DNA from: Enterobacter cancerogenus
GTDB lineage: Bacteria > Pseudomonadota > Gammaproteobacteria > Enterobacterales > Enterobacteriaceae
Direction: 5' to 3'
DNA length: 64,000 nucleotides
Assembly (NCBI RefSeq): GCF_019047785.1
Contig: NZ_CP077290.1
Location: 1,984,001-2,048,000 of the forward strand
Shown here piece after piece: positions 48,637 through 58,500 of this stretch. How positions within the stretch are numbered: position 1 is the stretch's first letter; every line of letters begins with the position of its first letter. A program made the translations under genes and the position numbers. The notes beneath the pieces were generated by a model, which saw nothing but the letters and a program-made list of their open reading frames with translations, searched no databases and was not told the DNA's origin.

Positions 48637-49182
48637 ATGAAAAAGCTGAATGTTCTTCTCCTTTCTGCTCTGACCGCTGTATCAGGTTCCGCACTGGCTA
48701 TGGGCGGCAGCATTGAGCAGGGTAAAAACTTTACCAACCTTAATCTGGAAATGGGTAAATCCTCATCTGGCCTGTATGCGGAGAGCAACTGGCTGAAGAA
48801 CACCGATGACGGTACGCAGACCGGCGGCGTTGGCGCAGGTTACAACCTGGAAGTTGGCCCGGTGATGCTGAATGCGGGCGCTAAAGCGATCTACATCGGC
48901 CCGAAAAAAGGCGATAACGGCGTGGCCTTCCCAATCGGCGGGGGTGTGAACGTTGCGCTGACCGACAGCATCCACGTGTTCGGTGAAGGTTATGTTGCGC
49001 CAGACGGCCTGAACAACAGCGTAAAAAACTACGTTGAAGCAAACGGCGGCGTAAGCTGGACCCCAATTAAACCTGTGACGCTGAAAGTGGGTTACCGCCA
49101 CGTGAGCGTTGATGGCAAAGACGGTCGTCCAAACCATACCCTGATTGACGGCGCATACGTAGGCGGCGGAGTAAGCTTCTGA
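48637..49182 (+). CDS. YfaZ-family outer membrane beta-barrel protein
   Basis: 181 residues. Signal peptide MKKLNVLLLSALTAVSGSALA with cleavage after ALA. The mature ~160 residues alternate polar and hydrophobic residues in short Gly-punctuated strands (GGVGAGYNLEVGP, GGGVNVAL, VGYRHVSV) and end GGGVSF with the terminal Phe required for barrel insertion. GACGAGGC precedes the ATG. The stop overlaps the start of a lipoprotein gene by one base, so the two products may work together. Transported substrate unknown. Confidence 0.85.
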   Translation: MKKLNVLLLSALTAVSGSALAMGGSIEQGKNFTNLNLEMGKSSSGLYAESNWLKNTDDGTQTGGVGAGYNLEVGPVMLNAGAKAIYIGPKKGDNGVAFPIGGGVNVALTDSIHVFGEGYVAPDGLNNSVKNYVEANGGVSWTPIKPVTLKVGYRHVSVDGKDGRPNHTLIDGAYVGGGVSF

Positions 49183-49502
49183 TGAAAACCCGCATCGCCG
49201 CGCTTAGTGTTCTGAGTATTACGTTACTGCTGTCAGGCTGCGTCCAGTATAAATGGGTCAAGCCTGGCGTCAGTGACAGGGAAATGAATAAAAAGCTAAC
49301 GGAATGCGAAGCTCAGGCACTTATCGATCTGCCCCCGGATAACGTTGTGACGGGTTCAAACTCGGAAAAGCAGGACAAGAAACACAAGAAAAAGGATGTT
49401 TCCACCAGCTATACGGTTGAAGACGCCAATGAGTATCGCAGAGATACCCTGGTAGACAGCTGCATGTATAAAAGCGGCTGGGATAAGATCGAAGTGCAAT
49501 AA
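49182..49502 (+). CDS. Small predicted lipoprotein paired with the YfaZ-family gene
   Basis: 106 residues. N-terminal signal with lipobox LLLSGC (Cys19) places it in the outer or inner membrane. The residue after Cys is Val, so outer-membrane sorting is expected. The middle is very Lys-rich (QDKKHKKKDV) and two further cysteines (ECEA, DSCMY) could pair. TGATG overlap with the preceding gene suggests obligate co-expression. No assigned family. Confidence 0.85.
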   Translation: MKTRIAALSVLSITLLLSGCVQYKWVKPGVSDREMNKKLTECEAQALIDLPPDNVVTGSNSEKQDKKHKKKDVSTSYTVEDANEYRRDTLVDSCMYKSGWDKIEVQ

Positions 49503-49517
49503 GCGCGAACAAAAAAA

Positions 49518-49541
49518 ACCTGCCGCATGGCAGGTTTTTTA
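49518..49541. terminator. Bidirectional terminator
   Basis: AACCTGCC / GGCAGGTT with loop GCAT, flanked by an A-run (49512-49519) and a T-run (49536-49541). It serves both the lipoprotein gene and the convergent dehydrogenase gene. Confidence 0.92.
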
Positions 49542-49550
49542 TGGGTGCGA

Positions 49551-50921
49551 TTACTGATGTACCACCACTAGCTTCTGGTTTACAAACTCTTTGATCCCCA
49601 GATCCGACAGTTCACGCCCGTAACCGGAACGCTTCACGCCGCCAAACGGCAACTCTGCCGCCGTGTCGGTCAGCCAGTTGATATACACCATCCCGGTTTC
49701 GATGCGCGACGCCATTTTCTTCGCACGCTCGATATCCTGACTGAACACCGCGCCACCGAGTCCGTAGTGCGAGTCGTTGGCCAGCGCGACGGCTTCATCG
49801 TCGCTTTTCACCACATAAACCTGCGCGACCGGGCCGAAGAACTCTTCGAAGTATGCCGGGTTCTCGCGTGAGATATGCGTCAGGATGGTCGGCTCAAAGA
49901 AACTGCCCTCACGCTGGACCGGCTTGCCGCCGTAGTGCAGCTTCGCGCCATGCTTCACCGCCTCGTCGACCTGTTTGGTCAGCGTCTCCAGCGCGTCTTT
50001 GGATGACAGCGGCCCCAGCGTGGTGCTTTCATCCAGCGGATCGCCAATCTTCACCTGCTTAAACGCCTCGGTGAACTTGCTCAGGAACGCGTCGGCGATT
50101 TTTTCATGCAGGATAAAGCGCTTCGCCGCGGTACAGACCTGGCCCGCATTATTCAGACGGGCGTTGACGCCAATCTTCACGGCCTTGTCGATATCCGCGT
50201 CGTCGAGTACCACGAACACGTCGTTACCGCCCAGTTCCAGGGTCGATTTTTTGATGTGCTTCGCCGCCTGGGCCGCTACCACGCTACCCGCTTTTTCAGA
50301 GCCGGTCAGCGCTGCGCCCTGCACGCGTTCGTCGGCGATAATCTTAGCCACCTGATCAGAGGAGATAAACAGGTTTGTCCATGCCCCTTCCGGCGCACCC
50401 GCTTCGCGCACCAGATGCGCAAAGGTCTCGGCGCAGTGCGGGACAATACTCGCGTGTTTGGCAATCACCGGGTTACCCGCCGCCAGGTTAGGAGCCAGCA
50501 CACGCATCAGTTGGTAGTAAGGGAAGTTCCAGGGTTCAACGGCCATCAGTACGCCGATGGGGTGATGCTCTACCCAGGCTTCACCCAGTTCCGATTTGTA
50601 TTTTACAGGTGCTAAAAACTGCTTCGCGTTATCGGCGTAATAGCGGGCAATCTGCGCGCAGAGCTTCACTTCTCCGCGGCTCTGTTCGATGAGCTTACCC
50701 ATCTCCTGACTGGCGATTTTAGCCAGTTCCTCCACGCGCGCATCAATCAGATCGGCCAGCTTGTGCAGCACCGGCAGGCGCTGTTCAATATCGCCTTTCG
50801 CCCAGTCGGAGTGATAGAGCGCGTCCGCCGCCTTCAGCGCCGCTTCGACGTCCGCATCGGTGTGGGAGGGGTATTCTTTCACCAGCTGGTTAGTGGCAGG
50901 ATTTACTGTCTGGTAAGCCAT
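49551..50921 (-). CDS. NAD(P)-dependent aldehyde dehydrogenase, succinate-semialdehyde type
   Basis: 456 residues. NAD-binding PWNFPYYQLMRVLAPNLAAGN, LTGSEKAGS, general base Glu in STLELGGND, and catalytic Cys in NNAGQVCTAAKRF. It resembles the Sad/YneI and GabD1 group of succinate-semialdehyde dehydrogenases. It could oxidise the succinic semialdehyde released by HpaI, but is 10 kb away and separately transcribed. An AGGAG ribosome site precedes the ATG. Not at this location in K-12. Confidence 0.9.
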   Translation of the reverse strand: MAYQTVNPATNQLVKEYPSHTDADVEAALKAADALYHSDWAKGDIEQRLPVLHKLADLIDARVEELAKIASQEMGKLIEQSRGEVKLCAQIARYYADNAKQFLAPVKYKSELGEAWVEHHPIGVLMAVEPWNFPYYQLMRVLAPNLAAGNPVIAKHASIVPHCAETFAHLVREAGAPEGAWTNLFISSDQVAKIIADERVQGAALTGSEKAGSVVAAQAAKHIKKSTLELGGNDVFVVLDDADIDKAVKIGVNARLNNAGQVCTAAKRFILHEKIADAFLSKFTEAFKQVKIGDPLDESTTLGPLSSKDALETLTKQVDEAVKHGAKLHYGGKPVQREGSFFEPTILTHISRENPAYFEEFFGPVAQVYVVKSDDEAVALANDSHYGLGGAVFSQDIERAKKMASRIETGMVYINWLTDTAAELPFGGVKRSGYGRELSDLGIKEFVNQKLVVVHQ

Positions 50922-51194
50922 ATCGAATCTCCTTTAATTACCGCTTAGGGTATTAAGGGTAGTCAATATGACTGGCGGTGGACGTAAAGTTGGGTATATA
51001 CGGAAGGTTCTTAGCCAAGCTTTGATGCCTCAATTGCATTGCATCAGAAGGATAGAGGTAACAGCGCCAACGAAGAACGAATGAGATATCAATCCTGTAA
51101 TGACACGTTTGCGTTATAAGATTACCGACATACTCGTTAGAATTTCCAATCTGAAGTCACCAGCTACGCTGCTACAAATCGTTAAAGGACCAAC

Positions 51195-52376
51195 GTGAAA
51201 AATTACAAAGTCATCACCCCGCTGTTTCCCACCTATGCGCAAGTGAAAGCAATGATGAAAGCTGTATCAGGCTATTCCGTTAAGTCCGTGCGTAATATGA
51301 TTAATGCCATTCATGAGCAGACCGGCACGCCGCAAAACCCTGTCGACTGGTCCGAACCCGATATGTGGATAAGTGAACGTTTGAAAGGTGAAGATGCTGA
51401 AATTGCGCGCTGCATCTGGAATCAGGACGATCACATATTAAACCCTCGCCACAGCTACGGCTGTTACCTGTTCCTGAACTATCCACTTTTTGATCTGATG
51501 ACTACGGATCCAAACGAGAGCTGGACTCCGACCACACGTGGCGAACAATTTCTTGCTAATGATGAAACGGTCCTGCGAATGCTGGATGACAGGGAGGGGT
51601 TGCTACATCTTTTAGAGCTCCTTGCCGGACGTGAAATGTCTCGCCGGGCCGATTTACTGCCCGAATGGCAGGCTTTTCTGCATCAGCACTCTAAGTTTGC
51701 CTCAACGAGTTCGATAAAAAGCACGCTCTATTCTCGGCTGTATAACCTTGTTGAGCGCGAGATGGTAGCTCGCGAAGGCATGAGCTATCACATCACCGAT
51801 ACTGGCCGCGCCTGGCTTGGGAAAGCGCTTCCCGCCCGCAAAAGCGATCCGCGTAAAGAGCTTCTGGACGCTGTTAAGCGCTACAACCACCAGCAAAAAG
51901 AGCTGCTGCGTGAGCAAATCAGCACCATGAATCCCTACAAGTTTGAGCACCTGATTGGTCAGCTACTGGAAGCAATGGGCTATGAGCAGGTTGAGGTGAC
52001 CAAAGCCTCGGGCGATAAAGGCGTGGATGTCGTGGGCAGAGTGCAGGTCGGTATCACCACGATTACCGAAGTGGTTCAGGTTAAGCGTATGCAAAGCAAC
52101 ATCACTCGCCCTATCATCGACCAGCTTCGCGGTGCACTGCCTTACCACAGCGCGATACGAGGTACGCTGATCACGACAGGTCGTTTTGCCGGTAACTGCG
52201 AAAAAGCGGCTCTGCACCCTGGCGCGGCCCCTATTACCCTGATAGATGGCGATCGCCTGCTGGAACTGTTAATTGAGAATAACGTGGGGATTCGCCGCAG
52301 CAGTGCGGTAGAACTTTTGGACGTGGATTTGCAGCTTTTTGATGAGCTGGAAGAAGGATTAAAAGGCGAAATGTAA
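51195..52376 (+). CDS. mrr: Mrr-family type IV restriction endonuclease
   Basis: 393 residues, longer than K-12 Mrr (304) by an extended N-terminal winged-helix region. The Mrr catalytic domain (about 245-370) carries Asp278 and the Gln295-Val-Lys297 variant of the PD-(D/E)xK motif, in GDKGVDVVGRV and EVVQVKR. It cuts methylated foreign DNA. GTTAAAGGACCAACGTG leaves AAAGGA nine bases before the ATG. hsdM begins 50 bp downstream, so it is part of the defence cluster. Confidence 0.92.
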   Translation: MKNYKVITPLFPTYAQVKAMMKAVSGYSVKSVRNMINAIHEQTGTPQNPVDWSEPDMWISERLKGEDAEIARCIWNQDDHILNPRHSYGCYLFLNYPLFDLMTTDPNESWTPTTRGEQFLANDETVLRMLDDREGLLHLLELLAGREMSRRADLLPEWQAFLHQHSKFASTSSIKSTLYSRLYNLVEREMVAREGMSYHITDTGRAWLGKALPARKSDPRKELLDAVKRYNHQQKELLREQISTMNPYKFEHLIGQLLEAMGYEQVEVTKASGDKGVDVVGRVQVGITTITEVVQVKRMQSNITRPIIDQLRGALPYHSAIRGTLITTGRFAGNCEKAALHPGAAPITLIDGDRLLELLIENNVGIRRSSAVELLDVDLQLFDELEEGLKGEM

Positions 52377-52425
52377 CGCCTAAATCGCTACAATAGGCGC
52401 CAAATTTTTCCTGTTTGAGTTCATC

Positions 52426-54045
52426 ATGGCCAAAGCACCAGCAAAAAAAACCAAAGCAAAGAAAGGCTTTGAAGAGACGTTATGGGATACCGCGAATCAG
52501 CTTCGCGGTAGCGTTGAATCCTCCGAGTACAAACACGTGGTGCTGAGCCTCGTGTTCCTGAAATTTATCAGCGATAAGTTCGAGGCCCGCCGTCAAAAAA
52601 TGAAGGACGAAGGCCAGGGCGATTTCCTCGAAATGGAAGTCTTCTATCAACAGGACAACATCTTCTACCTGCCGGAAGCGGCGCGCTGGTCGTTCATTAA
52701 GCAGAACGCCAAGCAGGATAACCTTGCCGTGCTAATCGATACCGCCCTCTCCACCATTGAGAAGCGTAACCCGACGCTGAAAGGCGCGCTGCCGGACAAC
52801 TACTTTAGCCGCCAGAACCTGGAAACCAAGAAGCTGGCGTCCCTGATCGATACCATCGATAACATCGAAACGCTGGCGCATGAAACCGACGTGGAAGCGC
52901 TGTCGAAAGAGGACCTGGTCGGCCGCGTGTACGAATACTTCCTCGGCAAGTTTGCCGCCACCGAGGGCAAAGGCGGCGGTGAGTTCTATACGCCAAAATG
53001 CGTGGTGACGCTGCTGACCGAAATGCTCGAACCGTTTCAGGGCAAAATTTATGACCCCTGCTGCGGCTCGGCGGGGATGTTCGTCCAGTCGGTGAAGTTT
53101 GTTGAAAGCCATCAGGGGAAAAGCCGCGATATCGCCCTGTACGGCCAGGAGCTGACGGCCACCACCTACAAGCTGGCGAAGATGAACCTCGCCATTCGCG
53201 GTCTTTCCGCCAACCTGGGCGAGCGCCCGGCGGACACCTTCTTCAGCGACCAGCACCCGGACCTGAAGGCCGACTACATTCTGGCGAACCCGCCGTTTAA
53301 CCTGAAAGACTGGCGTAACGACGCCGAGCTGACCAAAGACCCGCGCTTTGCCGGCTACCGCACACCGCCGACCGGCAACGCCAACTACGGCTGGATTTTG
53401 CATATGCTCTCCAAGCTGTCGGCCAACGGCACCGCCGGTTTTGTATTGGCAAACGGCTCGATGAGTTCCAACACCAGCGGCGAAGGCGAGATCCGCGCGC
53501 GAATGATCGAAAACGATCTGATCGACTGCATGATTGCCCTGCCCGGCCAGTTGTTCTACACCACCCAGATCCCGGTGTGCCTGTGGTTTATGACCAAGTC
53601 GAAGGCGGCCGATCCGGCCAAAGGCTACCGCAACCGTCAGGGCGAAACGCTGTTTATCGATGCGCGTAACCTCGGCACCATGATGAACCGCACCACCAAA
53701 GAACTGACGTCGGACGATATCGCCACCATCGCCGACACCTACCATGCATGGCGCAGCACGCCGGAAGAGCTGGCCGAGCGCGTTAAGCGCGGTGACAGCA
53801 AGCTGGCGCAATATGAAGACCAGGCTGGGTTCTGCAAGGTCGCGACTATTGCAGAGATGAAGGCTAACGACTACGTGCTAACGCCGGGCCGCTATGTCGG
53901 CGCAGCCGAGCAGGAAGACGACGGCGTGGCGTTTGAGAACAAAATGCGTGAATTGTCGAAGACGTTGTTTGAGCAGATGAAACAGGCGGAAGAACTGGAT
54001 AAGGCGATTCGTCAGAACCTGGAGGCGCTGGGTTATGTTGAATGA
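52426..54045 (+). CDS. hsdM: Type I restriction-modification system, methyltransferase HsdM
   Basis: 539 residues. An N-terminal helical domain (about 15-150) is followed by the N6-adenine methylase core. SAM motif I is DPCCGSAGM (210-218) and the catalytic motif is NPPF (288-291). It pairs with HsdS to methylate the target and with HsdR to restrict. hsdS starts 11 bp inside its end, giving translational coupling. The GC-rich composition contrasts with AT-rich hsdS. Confidence 0.96.
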   Translation: MAKAPAKKTKAKKGFEETLWDTANQLRGSVESSEYKHVVLSLVFLKFISDKFEARRQKMKDEGQGDFLEMEVFYQQDNIFYLPEAARWSFIKQNAKQDNLAVLIDTALSTIEKRNPTLKGALPDNYFSRQNLETKKLASLIDTIDNIETLAHETDVEALSKEDLVGRVYEYFLGKFAATEGKGGGEFYTPKCVVTLLTEMLEPFQGKIYDPCCGSAGMFVQSVKFVESHQGKSRDIALYGQELTATTYKLAKMNLAIRGLSANLGERPADTFFSDQHPDLKADYILANPPFNLKDWRNDAELTKDPRFAGYRTPPTGNANYGWILHMLSKLSANGTAGFVLANGSMSSNTSGEGEIRARMIENDLIDCMIALPGQLFYTTQIPVCLWFMTKSKAADPAKGYRNRQGETLFIDARNLGTMMNRTTKELTSDDIATIADTYHAWRSTPEELAERVKRGDSKLAQYEDQAGFCKVATIAEMKANDYVLTPGRYVGAAEQEDDGVAFENKMRELSKTLFEQMKQAEELDKAIRQNLEALGYVE

Positions 54046-55426
54046 AAACTTCAAACTACCACCAGGATGGTATTGTAAAAGCCTTGTTGATTGCACAAAA
54101 GGTGGAAATATTTCTTATGGTATTGTTCAGCCTGGCCAACATCAGGACGATGGCATTGGAATAATTCGTGTAAATAACATAGAAAATGGGAAAATTTCCG
54201 TTGTCGATGTATTAAAAGTTTCTCACGATATTGAAAGTAAATTTTCGAAGACGCGATTAGAAGGTGGGGAAGTACTTTTAACATTAGTTGGTTCGACAGG
54301 CTTAAGTGCTATTACGTCTAAAGACTTACATGGGTGGAATGTTGCTCGTGCTATCGCAGTGATTAGACCATCCGATGAAATAAGCGCCGAGTGGATACAT
54401 ATTTGTCTTCAATCTCCTTATACAAAATATTTCTTAGATTCAAGAGCTAATACAACTGTTCAAAAAACCCTTAATTTAAAAGATGTAAAGGAAATCCCAT
54501 TACCGATACCTCCTATTGAAGAGAGAATAAACCTTGAAAAAATCTATTTTGATTTAGAGAATAAAATTAATCTGAATTTAGAAATCAACCAAACCCTGGA
54601 AAAAATGTCCCAAACCCTGTTCAAATCCTGGTTTGTGGACTTCGACCCGGTGATTGATAACGCGCTGGATGCGGGAAGTCCAATCCCGGAAACGCTGCAA
54701 TCTCGCGCCGAATTGCGTCAAAAAATACGCAATAGTGTAGATTTCAAACCACTTCCGGCGGATATTCGTGCTCTATTCCCGGCGGAATTTGAAGAAACAG
54801 AGTTAGGCTGGGCACCAAAAACCTGGAATATTGAAGCATTAGATAATATTGCTAATTTTCAAAATGGTCTAGCATTACAAAAATTTAGGCCAGAAAATAA
54901 TGAAGAAAACTATCTTCCTGTTTTAAAAATAGCAGATTTACGTGCTGGTTATATAAACAATGACGAACGCGCGACGTTTGATATTGTTGATAGCTGCAAG
55001 GTCTATGACGGCGATATGATTTTCTCATGGTCAGGGACTTTGATGATCGATATTTGGACTGGCGGTAATGCAGCATTGAATCAGCATTTATACAAAGTAA
55101 CATCACAAAAATACCCTCAATCTTTTTATATGATGTGGACAAAGCAGCATCTTTCAAGATTTCAACATATTGCAGAAGCAAAAGCTGTAACAATGGGCCA
55201 CATAAAAAAAGGTGATTTAAGTAACTCTTTATGTTTAGTTCCTCCATCATTGTTAGTCAATAAATATGATAATATCGTTGGGAAGTATTTTGCCAAAATT
55301 AAAAATCAACGATTATTAAACAATCAGCTAACCGCCCTCCGCGACACCCTACTCCCCAAACTCATCTCCGGCGAGCTGTCCCTGGAAGATCTACCAGATT
55401 TAGTCAAACAAACCGAACCCGCATAA
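54035..55426 (+). CDS. hsdS: Type I restriction-modification system, specificity subunit HsdS
   Basis: 463 residues. Two target-recognition domains (about 1-185 and 245-420) are separated by a conserved helix (NQTLEKMSQTLFKSWFVDFDPVI) and closed by a second one (NNQLTALRDTLLPKLISGELSL). Each half recognises one part of a bipartite site. Both recognition domains are markedly AT-rich, while the central spacer and the 3' end look like the host. This is a sign of TRD exchange. Target sequence not predictable by eye. Confidence 0.95.
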   Translation: MLNENFKLPPGWYCKSLVDCTKGGNISYGIVQPGQHQDDGIGIIRVNNIENGKISVVDVLKVSHDIESKFSKTRLEGGEVLLTLVGSTGLSAITSKDLHGWNVARAIAVIRPSDEISAEWIHICLQSPYTKYFLDSRANTTVQKTLNLKDVKEIPLPIPPIEERINLEKIYFDLENKINLNLEINQTLEKMSQTLFKSWFVDFDPVIDNALDAGSPIPETLQSRAELRQKIRNSVDFKPLPADIRALFPAEFEETELGWAPKTWNIEALDNIANFQNGLALQKFRPENNEENYLPVLKIADLRAGYINNDERATFDIVDSCKVYDGDMIFSWSGTLMIDIWTGGNAALNQHLYKVTSQKYPQSFYMMWTKQHLSRFQHIAEAKAVTMGHIKKGDLSNSLCLVPPSLLVNKYDNIVGKYFAKIKNQRLLNNQLTALRDTLLPKLISGELSLEDLPDLVKQTEPA

Positions 55427-55454
55427 CGTTTTTTGCCCCTGAAATATCAGGGGC

Positions 55455-55498
55455 TTTCTGGTAAGGTTTTCTTCTCTTACAGGAACCCTTACCAGAAA
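55455..55498 (+). repeat. 12-bp inverted repeat between hsdS and hsdR
   Basis: TTTCTGGTAAGG (55455-55466) and CCTTACCAGAAA (55487-55498) are perfect complements separated by 20 bp. A smaller hairpin, CCCCTGA / TCAGGGG, precedes it (about 55436-55453). These lie in the only gap of the hsd operon and just before hsdR. Confidence 0.9.
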
Positions 55499-55521
55499 AC
55501 CAGCCAGGGCCGGAGCGGGAT

Positions 55522-58500
55522 ATGCATCTCTCATTCAGTGAAGCGAAGTTAGAACAGGCAATAATTGAACTGTTACAGGAGCAGGGCTACCAGCACCTGA
55601 CAGGCGATAATGTGCCGCGTTCAAGCCTCGATCAGGTGATTATTGAAGACGATCTTCGCCACTACCTCGCGGCACGCTATCAGGCCGACGGTATTACGGA
55701 AGACGAAATCCAGCGGCTGATCAAGCAATTCACCACCCTGCCCGCTTCCGATCTCTACGAAAGCAATAAAACCTTCTGCACCTGGCTGGCCAACGGTTTC
55801 TTGTTTAAACGCGACGATCGCCAGCAGAAAGATCTTTATATCGAACTGCTCGACACCCGGCACCTGCCCGCTGCGCTGCGTAAACTGTTTGAAGCTGACG
55901 TGCCGCTGCAACAGGCCGCGGAAACGCCGGCAAGCTATCTTATCCAGCCGCTAAACCGCGTGAAAATCGTCAATCAGTTGACCATCACCGGCAAAGAAAA
56001 CCAGCCGCGCATTCCGGATGCAATCCTGTATATCAACGGCCTGCCGCTAGTAGTATTCGAATTTAAAAGCGCGGTGCGCGAGCAGGAAGCCAATATTGGC
56101 GACGCCTATAAACAGCTCTGCACCCGCTATCGTCGCGATATTCCGCAGCTGTTTGTCTTTAACGCGCTGTGCATTATCAGCGACGGCGTCAATAACCGCA
56201 TGGGCAACCTGTTTGCGCCATACGAGTATTTCTACTCATGGCGCAAGGTCAGCGGCAATGAGAACCGCGAGCAGGACGGCATCCCCTCTCTGCACTCGAT
56301 GATTCAGGGTTTATTCCACCCGGTACGCCTGCTGGACGTGATCAAAAACTTTATCTGCTTCCCGGATAAAGCCAAACATGAAGTGAAAATCTGCTGCCGC
56401 TACCCGCAGTACTATGCGGCGCGCAAGCTCTACTATAGCATCGAACGGGCGCGTAAACCTTACGGTAACGGTAAAGGCGGCACCTACTTTGGCGCCACGG
56501 GCTGCGGCAAGAGCTACACCATGCAGTTCTTAACCCGCCTGCTGATGAAAAGCGTCGAATTCGCCAGCCCGACGATCGTGCTGATCACCGACCGCACCGA
56601 TCTGGACGATCAGCTCTCAACACAGATGTGCAATGCCAAAAACTATATTGGCGACGAGACCGTGGCCCCCGTCACCAGCCGTGACGATCTGCGGGAAAAG
56701 CTGGCCGGTCGCAACAGCGGCGGCGTCTTCCTGACCACCATCCATAAGTTTACCGAAGATACCGAACTGCTTACCGAACGCAGCAACGTCATCTGTATCT
56801 CTGACGAGGCGCACCGCAGCCAGGTCAATCTGGATCAGAAAGTGCTGGTCGATAAAGAGAGCGGCAAGGTACGCAAAACCTTTGGGTTCGCCAAGTATCT
56901 CCACGACTCGCTGCCCTGCGCCACCTACGTCGGCTTTACGGGGACACCGATCGACGCCACGCTCGACGTCTTCGGGGAGGTGGTCGACAGCTATACCATG
57001 ACCGAATCCGTCCTGGATGAGATCACGGTGCGTATCGTCTACGAAGGCCGCGCGGCGAAAGTGATCCTCGACAGCAGCAAGCTGGAAGAGGTCGAAAAAT
57101 ATTACGACGAGTGCGCCAGCGCCGGAACCAACGAATGGCAAATCGACGAGAGCAAAAAGGCCAGCGCTACCATGAACGCCATTCTGGGCGATGAAGACCG
57201 ACTAAAGGCGCTTGCCGAGGACTTTGCCAAACACTATGAAAAACGGGTTGCAGAAGGATCAACGGTAAAAGGCAAAGCGATGTTCGTTTGCGCCAGTCGC
57301 GAAATTGCCTGGGATTTCTATCGCCAGCTTAAAACTTTCCGTCCGGCGTGGTTTGAGATCAAACAGGTGCCAGACGGTATCGCGCTGACGGAACAGGAGC
57401 AAAAAGAGTTACCGCCATCTGAAATGGTGAAGATGGTGATGACGCGCGGTAAAGATGATAACGCCACGCTGTATGAACTGCTCGGCAGCAAAGAGTACCG
57501 CAAGGAGCTTGATAAACAGTTCAAAAACGCGAAGTCAAATTTCAAGATCGCCATCGTGGTGGATATGTGGCTGACCGGGTTCGACGTGCCGGAACTGGAC
57601 ACCATCTATATCGATAAACCGCTGCAAAAGCACAACTTGATCCAGACCATTTCCCGCGTTAACCGCAAGCTGGAAGGCAAAAGCAAAGGACTTGTCGTCG
57701 ACTATATCGGCATTAAGCGTCAGATGAACCAGGCGCTGGCAATGTATTCGCGCATTGATGCCAATAATTTTGAAGATATTCAGCAGTCGGTGATTGAGGT
57801 AAAAAACCACCTCGATTTGCTGGCGCAGGCCTTCCATGATTTTGACAGCGAAGCTTACTTCAGCGGCGAGCCGCAGGCGCAACTGGCCTGCCTGAACAAC
57901 GCGGCAGAATTTGTGATGCGAACGCAAAAGGTAGAACGACGCTTTATGGGCCTGGTAAAACGCCTGAAAGCCGCCTATGACGTTTGCTGCGGTAGCGAAG
58001 CACTTTCACAGGCCGAACGCGATCATATCCACTTTTATCTTGCCGTGCGTTCCATTGTCTTCAAGCTGACCAAAGGCGATGCGCCGGACGTCACGCAGAT
58101 GAACGCCCGCGTGCGCGAGATGATCGCCGAAGCGCTCAAGGCCGACGGCGTAGAAGAATTGTTTTTCCTCGGCGATAAGAAAGCTGAATCAATCGATATC
58201 TTTGACAATGATTATCTGGATCGCATCAATAAGATCAAACTGCCAGCCACTAAAATCCAGCTGCTGCAAAAGCTGCTGGAAAAAGCGATCGGCGACTTTA
58301 AAAAGATTAACCAGCTGCAGGGGATCAACTTCACCCGTCGCTTCCAGTCCATTATGGATAAATATAATGAGCGCAGGGAAGATGACATTCTTAATGGCGA
58401 AGAGTTTGATGAGTTCAGCCAGGAAATGACGGATATCATCTACGACATAAAGACCGAGATGGGCACCTATGCCGATCTCGGGATCGATATGGAAGAGAAA

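Noticed and set aside
49551..50921. ALDH as a dedicated hpa pathway gene
   Set aside because: Succinic semialdehyde is the right product, but the gene is 10 kb away on the other strand with its own terminator. Only a metabolic suggestion remains.
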